DNA of 64,000 nucleotides from Paragorgia papillata (Eukaryota; Cnidaria; Anthozoa; Scleralcyonacea; Coralliidae): NCBI GenBank assembly GCA_035771165.1, contig JAWNZC010000122.1, positions 2,831,501 to 2,895,500 of the forward strand, read 5' to 3'. Shown piece by piece: positions 35,170 to 46,829 of this stretch (position 1 is its first letter; each line of letters starts with the position of its first letter). The notes under the pieces were generated by a model. It saw only the letters and a program-made list of their open reading frames with translations, ran no database searches and was not told where the DNA came from. The position numbers and the translations under genes were made by a program.

Positions 35170-36480
35170 ATTTACTCAGTGGTAACGGTAATTTTTAGAC
35201 GTTATAATATTCGGCATATGATTTGGATTTGGGGGGAAATTTTGTCCATGCAAAGTCGAACAAAACGATTAACGAAAGAAGAAAAAAGGAGTGTTGTTCA
35301 TCCAACAACAAAGTTTTCAAAGTCATACGAAGTATAGATGTATAATAATATTGCATATTCAAACGCATTAATTGTATTTTAGATGGTAACGGTAACTACG
35401 TGCGTTGAAAAATGCATGTACTTCAAGATTTCAGTTTCTCCTTCAAATAGAAATGATTTACAAAGTGCATCACTTGAAGTGCCTTCAAATTATCAATTGT
35501 TCGTAAATATAATGTGTTCTTTTAAAAAAAAGTTCAAAGACTTGTTTACCAACCTCGTACCCAGGGTCTTGTCTGCTTTTAAAATGGCGAGTGGCGAAGA
35601 CCCTGGCAAAGGTTGGTCACGTGATTCCAAAATACTTCAAGATTCTTAGCGTATTTGGTCATGTGGATAATTTGAACTTCGCCTGTCCTGGGGGGAGCGG
35701 TTGATTCGGTTCCTATAAACGTAGGAGGTTGTTGCAAGTCTTCTAAAGTTAAATTCGAGCCGTAAATCATATGATATTTCAACTACGTTGATTTACGACA
35801 TTTGCTGGATATTACATATTTGTTGGCGTCATTCGTCAGAAATGAAGCCGAAGACGATGAACGATCATAAACAGAAACCCACTGTCGATAGAACTGCGGT
35901 ACAGGTACAGCTACATACACTTACACTCAAAATAAATATACCTTCTCACTTCTTCTTCTGTAGTTCGTTGCGTATTACTCTATTTCTATAGCCGCTCCCA
36001 AACCTGAGAAAATTTGTTGTTGAAAACTGTTCATAAATAGTATAATTTAGCTTTAAATGGCATTTAATCAAAATACAATAGATGTTTATCTCAAATCTAT
36101 ACCAACAGACGAATATGCATCAAGAATTGGCGACTTTTATCGCTAGATTTTCCTGGCACTTCAGTAGCGCTGCAGAAATACAGTAATAGACAACCAAGTA
36201 CAGAAGCAGAAGTGGGAAGGTATTTCCATTTTGACTGTATTATTATACAACTGCATTAAAAACTGTCCAAATAACGCTAAAAATTAGTACAAATATACAG
36301 CGATATTTGGATAGTTAGTTATTTCGATAGTAGAAAACCAATCAAATTTATCACACGGGAGACTACTTCATGTATGCTTATTATTTTGTCCAGGTGTAAG
36401 GCACGCTACTTCTCTGGCCTTTTTAGAGTTTTCTTTTTCCATAAAAATTTGTTGATCAGAGCAGTTGTATAATAAATATT
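35170..36480. other. Duplicated intergenic sequence with short conserved frames
   Basis: Matches 61700-63005. It contains a CCTCGTACCCAGGGTC / GACCCTGG MITE-like hairpin at about 35552-35607. Two short ATG frames (MKPKTMNDHK... at 35843; MAFNQNTIDVYLK... at 36058, 29 codons) are kept in the duplicate with replacements. I recognise neither and call no gene. Confidence 0.35.
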
Positions 36481-36486
36481 TTATAA

Positions 36487-36606
36487 GATGTTTTGGTGTG
36501 TAGTATCGCTGTATAATTTTACTCGTTGTTTGTATTTTGACTCGCCCTGCGGGCTCGTCGGCACAACTCGTAAATATATACAACGATATTACACACCAAA
36601 ACATCT
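36487..36606. mobile_element. 120-bp hairpin MITE
   Basis: GATGTTTTGGTGTGTAGTAT ... and its reverse complement (ACACACCAAAACATC) at the ends, with a GCCCTGCGGGC inner hairpin. Duplicate at 63011-63131. Confidence 0.8.
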
Positions 36607-37500
36607 AATGAGATATATATATATATATATTCGAATGCTGTTGATTGTTGAAATTTATTTATCGTCCAGTATAGCGCATTTATGTTTTTTGTCCAGACGT
36701 TTGGGATTTGTAGAAATGTAACGTTTAATTGTTGTATCTGTCAATCTATATATTCAAACGGCATCTTCGAATTTGCTGTCCTCGTTGAGGTTATACTTTA
36801 ATACAAATATTCGATCAACAACAATACCACGATCGACGAACATAATTAGATCAGCACTGAATACTTTGACTTTGTATATTTCTAAACTTTTTAAATTAGA
36901 TTCGAAAAGTCCAGAAACAATTAAACACTTCTTTCTTGCATTTACTATAAAGCAAATATGTTGTAGTATAGACGCTACTTACTAAAGATGGTCATTAACT
37001 GATTTGATAAATTTGTTAAGAGATTGTTATTTGTGCGGTTTTTGTTATTCTTGGTTGCTTAAATAGTTCGATGAATAACTTTACATATGCAAGCTAACTA
37101 TATATACTCTATTTATCAATGACTGCACCGCGTCCCGTCAGCCCCCCGGTACAGTGAGTCACTCATCAAAATATTCCAAAATTATTCTTCTCTCCCCGCC
37201 ATTTGAGAAGGTCCTGGGTACGAGGTAGCTTGTAGGTGTTGTACCGCGGGTTTGTATCATTTTTTTCGACTAGTGGTAGAAGAAACAAAGCATTTTTAAA
37301 CAACCAAATATACGAGGAGTGGACACTGCCGAAAGGGAACTGTACGTAAATGTAAGTACAATTCATTTGAACATGTATATTATTAATAAGTAATCGCATC
37401 GTTTTTCGTGCAATTTGGAAAACATACACTCGTGAGTTTTTTGTCCAAATTGCACTCAAAACCATGCTATTACCTATGCAAATAGTTTCACTGCCCCAAC
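36607..37500. other. Duplicated intergenic sequence, end of copy 1
   Basis: No gene recognised. Homology to copy 2 ends at about 37260 (GGGTTTGTATCAT). The last 90 bp repeat the TTTTGAGTGCAATTTGG/CCGATAAAGTAAGTG edge seen at 29050-29145. Confidence 0.4.
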
Positions 37501-37539
37501 GGGGCCACCGATAAAGTAAGTGATAATATATATATATAT

Positions 37540-37690
37540 ATATTATTTACCGGCTGGGAGGTCCGTATAGAAAAATATTTGCCCGAGCTAGGTCTTAAAA
37601 AAGGCCCGAGGCCGGAGGCCGAGGGACATTTTTGAGACCGAGGGCAAATATTTTTCAATACGGACCGACCAAAACGGTAAATAACGTATT
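37540..37690. mobile_element. Hairpin MITE (TTATTTACCG ... CGGTAAATAA)
   Basis: Ends TTATTTACCG and CGGTAAATAA, with inner arms GGTCCGTAT, AAATATTTGCCC and GGGCAAATATTT, and a G/C-rich GGCCGAGG core. Preceded by (TA)n, followed by intergenic sequence up to 38530 with no gene seen. Confidence 0.75.
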
Positions 37691-37699
37691 TATTTGTTT

Positions 37700-38530
37700 G
37701 TTACATAATTAGATAAATTAAATTAATTATAATTGAATTAAGTTGCGTAATCGAGATGACGTTCACGTGATATTCAAAAATCCAAAGTTTTTCGTTCGAG
37801 TTTCGACAGCATTAATAACAACTGCCGACATGCAGTCTTTAATACAGGGAAGCTTGGAACCTTTTTTGTAATAAAAAAACATTCAAAACTTGAGATCTAG
37901 TTACGAAGGGAAGTCAAAATGCAGTCCAAGTGTTTTTAAAGTTTAGTTGATAAAGATTCTTCGTCGTTCTTCTTCATCGCTTGCTCGTTTTTGGCTGTTC
38001 GCTTGGAAAGTCGCTTTCAATATTTGGTTTTGTTGAGTATGGCGGTTGGATAACAGAAGAAAGACAGTTTAGTGCCAAAAGGTTTCAGCTTTTCTATTTT
38101 AAGCTTGAGGTATGATTTTTATATATACTTCTATATAGTTTCATCTAGTGATTCAAAATACTGTGTTCACAACTTTATGTATGTTTTCCCTACCGTTTTA
38201 AACTGTTTTCTTTATAAATATCGCTCGTAAATTTTGCTTTGTCACAGTTTTCCCAGCGTTTCTTTTAAAATTCGCTGTTTACACATGAAGTTGTCAAAAC
38301 CAATTGGATAATAAAACTCATTTGCATCCCCGTAGCTCTCTGTTGAATATATTTTTTTCTGTGGCAAGCGAAATAGTTATGAAAATCGATCAACTTTAAA
38401 TGACAGAATGCAAAAAAAATAACCTTTTGGACCGCGGTCAGATATCGTAAAAAACTGCCCACTCAGGTAGCCAATCAAATTTCAGGAAAGCCTAGGATTC
38501 CGACCGCTCACGACTAATTAAAAAAATAAA
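37700..38530. other. Intergenic, no gene recognised
   Basis: Unique within the window. A TTTTGGACCGCGGTC-like repeat edge lies near 38425. No supported coding or RNA feature. Confidence 0.4.
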
Positions 38531-38564
38531 TTGGATTCTCTTGTAGTTTTCAGTGAATACTCCT

Positions 38565-38773
38565 GCCATCCTTTTCTGTTTATTAAAACAAAAAAGTTCA
38601 AACAAACTTTTATAGGACACTTAATAAAAGACAAGTCAATTTAAAGTAAAACATTAAACAAGGATAATACTTGAAATATTTTAATGCGTATTCAGCTAAT
38701 CAGCTATAATAGTTTTCTATCAGTTGAATCGGGTTGTCGGTTGTCCATTTATGGCTGGTCTTCAATCGTGTTT
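38565..38773 (-). other. Gene B exon 3 (3'UTR) with poly(A) signal
   Basis: Acceptor TTTTATTTTAG just above 38773 (minus strand) and AATAAA at 38584-38579, as in gene A. The donor CAG|GTAAAA lies at 39741/39740. Confidence 0.55.
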
Positions 38774-39757
38774 CTAAAATAAAATATAGTAAATTTAAAA
38801 ATTTATCACGCAATCTAAATCTAAATCTATTTAGTAGAAACTTACTAGTATACTGTTGTAAATGCAGCAATCTGATTGGCTACTCTAGTCGATATCTATT
38901 CTTCAATAGATAGCGAGTAGCAAATTGAGTACCAGTACTCGCGCGGCCATGCACTGAAAACGGAGGCCACGAGGAGTGAAAGATTTGTTTGCCTTGGTTT
39001 TCACACACAATGGTTATGCTTCGCTTTTTGAAATAATTTGGAAGAACTAAGGTACACAATTAAGTTAGTTTCTACTGAAACAATTAAGTTAGTTTCACTA
39101 TTCACTCAAAATCTAATTGTTAAATAAAATTATAACATAGATTAAAAACAACAACGTTTTTGATTGGTCGTCAATCAGCGGGGGAAAACATTTTAAAAAC
39201 GCTCGCAAAAAAACAAAGCAAATAAACTACCAACTGGTTTGTGCATTTAAAGATTAGATAGAGGCCTTGCCTTGGGAAATCATGTTTATTACAGGAATAA
39301 TATAATCATATTATTATAAAATATTGAAGAAATGCATTCTTTTTTAAAGAAAGAATATTTCCTCATTATATATACATGGTTTGTTTCTACTAGCTATTAA
39401 TTGACTTTTTATTAAAATACTTTAAAACAAAATAAAAATAATTGACCGAGGTTTCGAACTAAGCGTTTGTCGTCAGGATGATTACCCTGACGATGATGGC
39501 TTAGTTCGAAAGCTCGGTCAATTATTTTTATTTTTTATTTTATTTCAAAGCATTTTAATAAAAAGTCAATTAATAGCTAGCAGAAACAATTGTATATAAT
39601 GAGGAACCGAAATACCTTAGCGACAAACCTATCCTAGATTTGAATTAAACGTAGTTTGCTGCGTAGCCATTACTAGTATGTGGCTTTAATTGAACAGAAC
39701 AAAACTAAATAGAAATGTAGAATGGGTAGAATGTTTTTACCTGGTAACTTTTTAGTT

Positions 39758-41002
39758 TTAGCGGCCGGGAAAAGGGTTTCCTGATGGCCACCCACCATTT
39801 TTGCGATGATGATGCCAACCATTTTGGCGACGATGATGCCAACCATAACCATCACCAAATCCACGACGACTACGATATTTCCTGTCATAATAAGGATCAT
39901 ATTCAATTCCTTTGCTGTAAAGGATTATTACGTTTTCTTATTAAGTATTTTGAGTTTGTTTTAAAGGTGACTGTACTTTATTTACTTTATTGAGCAAAAG
40001 ATATAAAACGTCGCTAGCTGTTAGTGAAAAACTGGCTGAAAATCTGAAGTTTTACACCCGTTTTCAAAATTATGCGACCCAGGGAGTTGACATGCATGTG
40101 GCGTGATGTGATTTTTATAGCAATTTGTTGTCACAAAATGGCGACATCAATACGAACTGAGTCAGAATACAATGAAATGAGGACGTTAATGCTGACCGAA
40201 AGGCTAATTATTTAACCATATAACAATTCAATCCATTGGAATGTTGAATACGTTGAGAAAGTAAGTTATATTGATGTGTTTTGAATTGTCATAAAACTTA
40301 CATGTCGACTGCAATATTTCCGCCTGGTCGCGTAATTTTGAAAACGGGTGTAATAACGTTATAGAGACAAAAACAATTATGGTGATGATGATGATGATAA
40401 TAATATTTAAATAAAAATAATAATTATATTATTACATTGTGTCTGTCTAAATTATTTATCTAAATCATATACTTCAATTTTCGCAATCAGTACATGTGTT
40501 CTCGGTGACATGGTATAAACTAGTGGTCAACATTTTGGCTGCCCAAAGAAAAGCAATGTTATCAGGTAAAACCATTAAAAATTAACTCTTTCACGACTGT
40601 ATCGTTCTTTTTCAGTTCAACGATGCAGCCGACTTTAGTATTTTACTCTGACTAACACCTGTCGATTTTGCTCGTCAAGGGGAAAGTTGTTGGGCGCCAA
40701 GGGGTTAAATACAAATTAAAGTATCTTTTTCAGCATGTCAGGAAGTAATCCTGTTTGATAATGGTTATGAATACGTTTTTGAAAGAAAACGAAAATTGAA
40801 CTGGTTTAATCAACCATCCTTGGTATGTGTTTGAATAAAGAAATATTCACAGAATAATATAATAATAATACACACTTTGAAATTTAAGAATTCAAATAAA
40901 AAATCAAATATAACACGTTTATAAAGGACTGATCCCACGAGATTCTAAAAACATTACGCGGAAGTTGAAAATCTTGCAGAAATATAGACATTTTGGGCCC
41001 TA

Positions 41003-41036
<34 letters not shown>

Positions 41037-41173
41037 GAAGATCGCCCAGCGTGAAACTGACAGTAGCGACCGTCAATATTTGAGGTAAGCTCATGCACTT
41101 ATAGTATATTCGCTCTACCTTTACGGTATTGAGCACTTTTCGACATTTCGCGAACAACACTTTGTTTGTTTGC

Positions 41174-41205
<32 letters not shown>

Positions 41206-41415
41206 TATATATATTTAGCTATGAATAACATTTCGAGCTTTTTTTCTACGAAACTCCGTTTTCATATATTTGTAAGGATGGCATGTATATTTTACAGAAT
41301 TAGATTTAAACGTATATACTCACATTTCGTCTTGTTCTTCTTCATCTTCTATTGGCAGAGCGTAAGCAACTGCCAGAAGAACTGCAAGAGCAAGGAACAG
41401 ATACGTTGATTTCAT
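39758..41415 (-). CDS. Gene B: divergent secreted His/Trp-rich peptide precursor (82 aa)
   Basis: Coding exons 41415-41324 and 39914-39758, same phase-2 AT|GTGAGT donor and TTTACAG acceptor. The first 30 residues are identical to genes A and C; the only exon-1 base change seen is silent. The propeptide is close (IKGIEYDPYYDRKYRSRR against MKEIDDDPTYYGKKYRSRRR). After the Arg run the mature region is quite different: the GGY repeat is replaced by GFGDGYGWHHRRQNG, WHHHRKNGGW and a PSGNPFPGR tail. The terminal Gly-Arg is kept. A shared signal and pro-region with a changed mature part is typical of secreted defence or venom-type peptide families, but activity cannot be read from sequence. TATA box and 3'UTR exon are intact, so the gene looks expressible. 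Confidence 0.78.
40052..40353. mobile_element. MITE in intron 1 of gene B
   Basis: Orthologous copy of the 302-bp MITE at 30559-30860, same ends and position in the intron. Confidence 0.75.
41003..41219 (+). repeat. Two (TA)n tracts flanking a 140-bp stretch in gene B intron 1
   Basis: (TA)n at about 41003-41033 and 41176-41216. The sequence between them (GAAGATCGCCCAGCGTGAAA...) is not in genes A or C, so it is a B-specific insertion into the microsatellite. Confidence 0.75.
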
Positions 41416-41479
41416 CATTGCTGCTTCTCTCTTTTGAGAACTGACCTCAAATGATCATACCAGTCTTGATTTTCAGCAA

Positions 41480-41487
41480 CTTTTATA
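41480..41487 (-). promoter_or_regulatory. TATA box of gene B
   Basis: TATAAAAG on the minus strand, 65 bp upstream of the ATG at 41415, same spacing as genes A and C. Confidence 0.7.
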
Positions 41488-42108
41488 CATGCTGCACAGC
41501 TACATTTTAATTTGGAATTCAAAATTTAAATTCCTTTATGGAGTGGCATTAAGTGGTAACCTCTTAGATTAAGTGTTGATATATTGACGGTTATAAACTG
41601 CCAAATATTAATGTGCTCTGAAGAAAAAATAAGCATTTAAAAAGATCCAAAAAAGAAAAAAACTGTTGAAGTGGCAAAGGAAACAATTTTACGTGCACTG
41701 ATAAAAAAAGTTGTAAGAATCAATTGGATTGGTTGCCTCAGACTAATTTACTACCTCACCAATATGACTGTGTTAAAAAACCCAAAATGTTGGTATATAA
41801 TGATTATTTCAACCAACCTCACTGTTTTGATGGTGTTGTGTGTAGCGTAGCTTGCATACTTCTTTACACTTCTTCTAAGCTTGCATACTTCTTTATACTT
41901 CTTGAATACTTCTTTGTTCTATATATTCTAAGAGATCCAAAAGGCCTACTAATTGGGGACACATGTATATATCATGACAAAGGACTATATATATATATAC
42001 CCGTCATCCATATATTGGGTTGTAAGTAAAGCAGATGATAAAACAAATTAAATTTAGCCCTTCGTTGATAAACAAATTAAGAATTACACAAATATTTAAA
42101 TTAAAAAC

Positions 42109-42143
<35 letters not shown>

Positions 42144-43079
42144 CACAAAATTGTTGTACTCACAATAGAATATGTGCATATATGGGTAATATAAGATGAA
42201 ACACAATCCGAAGACGAACATATTGAAAACCCAAGATATGGATTAAGACAAGACAAAGATGAAACGGTTATATTTCGACTTTATTACAAATTCATCATCA
42301 GACCAAGAAAAAGTCGAAATATAACCGTAATAAAGTAAAGTCGAAATATAACCGTTTCATCTTTGTCTTGTCTTAATTATCTTGGGTTTTCAAGATATTT
42401 GTCTTCGGATTGTGTTTTATCTTATATTTCTTTAAATTGTCGGCTGGCCTTGGCATATACGGGTAAATTTATTAATGGTCTAACATTAGCAAAGGTTTAG
42501 TTTAGTTTAGAAAAGCTTTTGTTGATTTAAGAAATTTTTTAGTGTCAGTAATGTTTTCTGATAGAGAGTTAACTGACGTCTTGGCAGAAAAGTTAATTGC
42601 TTTTTTGTTGTTCGGAATAAATCTAAACGGTTTACTAAAGCACGAATTAATATTAGCGTGTGCTCAAAATGCTTCACCGATTCATTCCAATAACTTGGAT
42701 TTGGGGAAAAATTGTGTTCTGTCCAAAGTCGAACAAAGCGATTAAAGAAAGAGGGAAAAAGAAGTGTTGTCAGTTCATCCAACAACAACAAATTCTTCAA
42801 AGTCATGCTACTAGTATAGACGTTATAATTAATAAAATACAAAACAATGCATGGACACTCCAAAAAGGGTTACAGTTTTATTCAACGTTTCGACTAACTT
42901 GCCGTCATCATCAGGAATGATGCTGGCCGCGATCTACTATATATACAAGATAATAACTAAATGATGATGTCATACGTAATTATACTGTATATGATAATTA
43001 TTTAAAGATTTTAATTATCTTAAAATGATGTCGGTATCATTGTGTTTTTATAATTTATATAATAAATAGTTATCTGAAC

Positions 43080-43937
43080 CATCCACCAACGGTCTACCAC
43101 TACAATCTAACAAAATTAATATACATGCAGTTCCCTTTGAAACCCATGGTAGACCGTGGTAGACCGTTGCATAAGGCGGTATATAATTGCGCAGGGGAAA
43201 TTAAACCAACTGCTTATGAATAAATGTGGCTTTACAAGCATTCTATAAAAGAGGCTTAAGGTTTACATTTATTTATTGAATGATTTCAACCTCTTCCAGA
43301 TTTCGCTTCGTCTAAAACGCGTGCCGCAATACGTTAATTTCTAAAATTTCCAACGACAAGGTAGCGGGTCTTCTGTCGTTCTTGAAGCTATTAATCTTAA
43401 TATAAAAATAATTATGCTGACATTAACAATTCGTTGATAGTATTAGCTGGGGAAATAATTTTTAAACTTAAATAAAATGTTCTATTATGAAATGAAATAC
43501 ACCATGTTTGTTGTCAGATATATATTCAGTTAAAGCGGGTTCAGATATATATCAATCACCCAACGGATGAAATATGAGCGTCATATCTAAACAATAGTAA
43601 TATTATAAATACATCTCTCTTTCAACAGTTATCCAAGTATCGAAACCTACATTTCTTTCCATGGACAGAATACCTTGCAAACTTTACATCCAAATTTTAT
43701 AAAATTTGGTGCAAACTAATCTTTTAATGCTGTATCACTACCATAACAAAAAAAACTAGTTGTTTTATCAAAATTAGGAAAATTGAGTCCTGGACAATCT
43801 TGGACAATAATAGTTGTAACAGTCAACCCTATCCCCCGATTCAATGTTGTTATATGAAACTCCAGTCCAACATTGTTTCATTTCGGTCAACATTGAATGG
43901 GGGGGAGAGGGTGTTACAACATTATTGTCCAAGATTG
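43080..43937 (+). mobile_element. Orphan half-P plus M element
   Basis: 43085-43672 matches the loop and right arm of P (from CGGTCTACCAC through GGTAGACCGT and on to CATGGACAGAAT), but the left arm is missing. About 100 bp of unrelated sequence follows, then an M element at 43794-43937 that starts CAATCTTGGACAATAATAG and ends CCAAGATTG, with its loop inverted relative to the array copies. The P-arm end GAGTCCTGGA next to M resembles CAGTCCAGGA in the array. Confidence 0.8.
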
Positions 43938-43979
43938 CTAGCTTTCTTCAGTGGTTTCAAGTCGTATTTTTTGTCGTCT

Positions 43980-44190
43980 CTTCTCGAGGGGGACATTGGG
44001 GTTTCCGGTGTTGCGGTATTGTGGTGTTTTTCGAGCGGTATTTCGGTAATTTTGCCGCTTCGGTACGGTATTCGGTTTTATCCATTCTAGCAGTTTCGGT
44101 ATCTATTAAATTTTCGACGCGGTACGTACTGTGGTATTTCACGATTTTTTTTTTTGCGGTTCGGAGTACCCCCCAATGTCCCCCTCCTCG
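43980..44190. mobile_element. Palindromic element with CGGTATT-rich interior
   Basis: GAGGGGGACATTGGGG at the left and CCCCAATGTCCCCCTC at the right. The interior is a degenerate series of CGGTATT/GCGGTA motifs. No ORF beyond composition artefacts. Confidence 0.6.
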
Positions 44191-44949
44191 CTGCCACATC
44201 TCTTGTTAGCCTCTTTCTTTGGTCTTTTTCCATAGTAATATTATTTATTATATGTATGACAAAATTACTACATTCTGATTGGTTGAGAGGAGCCCAAATT
44301 ATTTTATTAATTGTACTGTAGTACAATTAATAAAAATAGAGAAGGCCCTGGGAACGATGTTGAAAATAAAATTCAAAATGGCGGCCAATTCTGTGATGGA
44401 AAGTTTTCACATTTCCAACGACATGTGGTACACTATGAACTTAAAATTCCATGTAAATATTTTGAATTGAGTACAGAGAACACCCAGAGTGAAAATGTTT
44501 CTTGTCAAGTAATGAAACAAGATGTTTTTAAAGGCGTGAGTGAGTACGAAGCGTACTACGTGTCGTAATTCTGTCATGCGTATAATAAATGGGTAATGAT
44601 ATTATGATTTTGCTCGTACAATTAAGGATTTACACTACTCGTGACATTTGAAAATTATTGTGGCAAAATTATCACTAATATCACTTGTAGTATTAATCCT
44701 TAATTGTACTCGCTATCATATGATTACCTATACTAATGTACATTTTAGCTGAAACCGTTTTTTCTGGCAAAGACTTCTTTCGTCAACCGAACTTATAAAT
44801 TATAATTTGCTGACGTAAATTTAAATAATTTGAATAATTTAATAGGTTAGTTACCAGTACCCTGCTATCCGAACTGCAAGTTGTGTATTTGATAACAATA
44901 TATATATATGTATATATATGTATGTTAAAGTAAAATTTGTAGCTTGGTG

Positions 44950-45106
44950 TAATATGAGTAAAATTTGTTCTCAAGCTTTTATACTCAGAAAAATGTCTGA
45001 AACAAACAAACAAACAAAAAAACAAAAAAACAAAACAAAATATGCCGTCAGGGATACTCAGACATTTTTCTGAGTATAAAAGCTTGAGAACAAATTTTAC
45101 TCATAT
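44950..45106. repeat. Hairpin around a CAAA-rich loop
   Basis: ATGAGTAAAATTTGTTCTCA and AAGCTTTTATACTCAG arms are repeated in reverse after a (CAAA)n-type loop at about 45001-45040. About 48-bp arms, nearly perfect. Confidence 0.8.
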
Positions 45107-45119
45107 ATATGTATATATA

Positions 45120-45330
45120 TATATATAAGTAATATTGGGCATTTCACTCGATTACATAGCATGTTCTAAGGATTTGGGGTGAAGGAAAATTCGAGTGTAG
45201 AATATATAGATTTTAAGACCCAAACCGGGACCAGTTACGGAAAATGCAATTACACAGACCTTCCGGTAGGAATTGAACCCACGACCTTGCGATTCTAGTG
45301 CAATGCTCTGACCACTGAGCCACGGAGGGC
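45120..45330 (-). mobile_element. tRNA-derived SINE
   Basis: The head (45329-45259, minus) folds like a tRNA: acceptor stem CCCTCCG/CGGAAGG with one mismatch, D arm GCTC...GAGC with an A box, an anticodon loop reading AGA, T arm with B-box GGGTTCAATTCC. The short variable arm and fused tail show it is a SINE head, not a working tRNA-Ser. The tail runs through TGGTCCCGGTTTGGGTC and TTCCTTCACCCCAAATCCTT to 45120. Confidence 0.75.
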
Positions 45331-45404
45331 GTTGCCGAGAGATTGATCGAGAGTTCTGTATATAAGGTGGTAAATAATGCCAGGAGAGAAGAATTGGGTA
45401 TATT

Positions 45405-45622
45405 ATAAGTAATATTGGGCATTTCACTCGATTACATAGCATGTTCTAAGGATTTGGGGTGAAGGAAAATTCGAGTGTAGAATATATACGTCGTGGGTTC
45501 AAGGTCGTGGGTTCAATTCCTACCGGAAGGCGTGTGTAGTTCCATTTTTCGCAACTGGTCCCGGTTTGGTCTTAAAATGTATATATTCTACACTCGAATT
45601 TTCCTTCACCCCAAATCCTTAG

Positions 45623-45630
<8 letters not shown>
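45405..45630. mobile_element. Head-to-head truncated SINE fragments
   Basis: 45405-45488 is a second minus-strand copy of the SINE tail. 45490-45630 is a plus-strand copy beginning in the T arm (GGTCGTGGGTTCAATTCC, with the first part duplicated) and ending in the same tail. Together they form an inverted pair followed by (TA)n at 45628-45664. Confidence 0.7.
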
Positions 45631-45669
<39 letters not shown>

Positions 45670-45799
45670 AGGTTTCAGAATTACATTCAGCTTTTCATCT
45701 CGCGTGTAATTTCGCGTGTAAATGGTGTCCACGCATGCCGAGATTTTCACCCTCACCGGGCTCCAGGCCTTCGGCCCAAGGCCCGGGCTCAGGGATAAC

Positions 45800-46262
45800 A
45801 CCACAATATATCATTTGAATAATTTTTACCTCTACTATTCAAATTTTAGGTTGTCGGGTCTTGTCGGGCAACCTATTTTGCAAATTATGCAAATTTATGC
45901 TAATTATTATATAAATATTATTTTAATCTATAAAAAAATGGCAACTATTTAGAAAAAAAAAAGTTATACCAACAAACTTTATATTAAAAAAATGAAAAGA
46001 AACATTTCACAAATTCAATTTAAAAAAATCGAAGCAATACAATAAAACGCAAATATTATATTGTTTTTTTTAAAACCGCCCACTGTGTGACTCCCCATGG
46101 TCAGCGTGTGAGCGCGTGGTTTTCACTTTATATTTTGGAAATTTACAAATTAAAACAGAATTATACCACAATACAAATTATACATCATTAAGATCGTTTT
46201 TAAGTCAGCTATTCAGGTTATTTTGCATGATATTTACTCCTGTTTGCCGTTAAATCACCGCC
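45800..46262. other. AT-rich intergenic sequence
   Basis: No gene, RNA or repeat family recognised. Confidence 0.4.
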
Positions 46263-46270
46263 AAGTTTAG

Positions 46271-46815
46271 CAGTGCCGGATTTAGGATGTGCGGACTGGG
46301 CGGTCGCCCAGGGCCCCCAACAAAATAATGTTTAAGGGTGGGGGGCCTCCACATAAATGTCTTGAAAGTTGAAAAAATAGGTGTTGAAATGAAAAAAATC
46401 TTGAGAGCCCTAAATATGAGTCAAAAACAAGACAAAAGATATATGGATTATATATATATAGAGGGTTGTGTCCCATGTACTATATATACTGAATATTACT
46501 TACGTATCTTTAATCCTTTCTTATAATTGTTTAACTTACTCCCGTATCAAATTTACACTGCGCCTTCAACCGTCATTGCCTTCGCAAGTTAACAAAAAAT
46601 ACAGCAAGATGCACTTTTTGGCCTAAGGCCATATACCGCATTCTTTGCAAATTTTATTCATCTACATTATATAACCCCAGTGTCAGTGCAATTACCTGTA
46701 CATCTTATTCAAAAAAATATGACTATATAACTTAGCATACATTCAGAAATGAAATTGATATATTGTGCTGGTCAGTGACCGCCCAGGGGCCTCCACAGTC
46801 GTAAATCCGGCGCTG
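46271..46815. mobile_element. hAT-type MITE with perfect 8-bp target duplication
   Basis: Ends CAGTGCCGGATTTA and TAAATCCGGCGCTG form inverted terminal repeats. Inner arms (GGGCGGTCGCCCAGGGCC / GACCGCCCAGGGGCC) also pair. AAGTTTAG flanks it exactly on both sides (46263-46270, 46816-46823). 545 bp, no transposase, so non-autonomous. Confidence 0.9.
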
Positions 46816-46829
46816 AAGTTTAGGTAAAA

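Larger units (their letters stand above)
10675..37260 (+). repeat. Segmental duplication, copy 1 (contains gene A)
   Basis: Starts at AGGACGCCTGGTCAGGCG and ends near ACCGCGGGTTTGTATCAT. It aligns to 48795-63780 almost end to end. The offset is 38120 at the start and 38700 around 12000-13156. Copy-1-only segments are the array at 13157-23675, a MITE at 27631-27790, a ~0.9-kb element at about 33555-34453 and extra sequence near 26800-27120. Copy 2 has about 0.58 kb extra at 49640-50250. Substitutions are sparse, so the duplication is recent relative to the decayed gypsy element. Confidence 0.9.
38533..43020 (+). repeat. Third, shorter copy of the gene-bearing segment (gene B)
   Basis: Aligns with 29146 to about 34790 of copy 1 and 56833 to about 61310 of copy 2, without the 0.9-kb insertion at 33555. 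It carries the same gene structure, intronic MITE and Penelope-like end. It has extra sequence at about 39118-39295 and is visibly more diverged than A is from C. Confidence 0.85.
44190..45795 (-). repeat. Inverted, interrupted copy of the 11020-11440 repeat
   Basis: 44190-44240 and 44732-44890 match 11200-11440 in reverse, and 45668-45795 matches 11028-11135 in reverse (CCTCACCGGGCTCC ... GGCCCGGGCTC). Two foreign blocks interrupt it: about 44241-44731 (AT-rich, internal palindrome ATTAATTGTACTGTAGTACA) and the SINE cluster at 44900-45660. Confidence 0.65.

Noticed and set aside
35383..35649. 88-codon ORF
   Set aside because: The duplicate copy has an in-frame stop at the equivalent place (about 61995).
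35843..35905. Possible first exon MKPKTMNDHKQKPTVDRTA with a GT after it
   Set aside because: Open in both copies but no matching downstream exon, domain or family seen; the duplication is too young to show constraint.
43957..44326. Basic ORFs around 44000-44330
   Set aside because: Frames lie in the CGGTATT-rich palindrome and a dispersed repeat; no domain.
45259..45329. Functional tRNA-Ser(AGA)
   Set aside because: No long variable arm as expected for tRNA-Ser, stem mismatches, and it is fused to a SINE tail.
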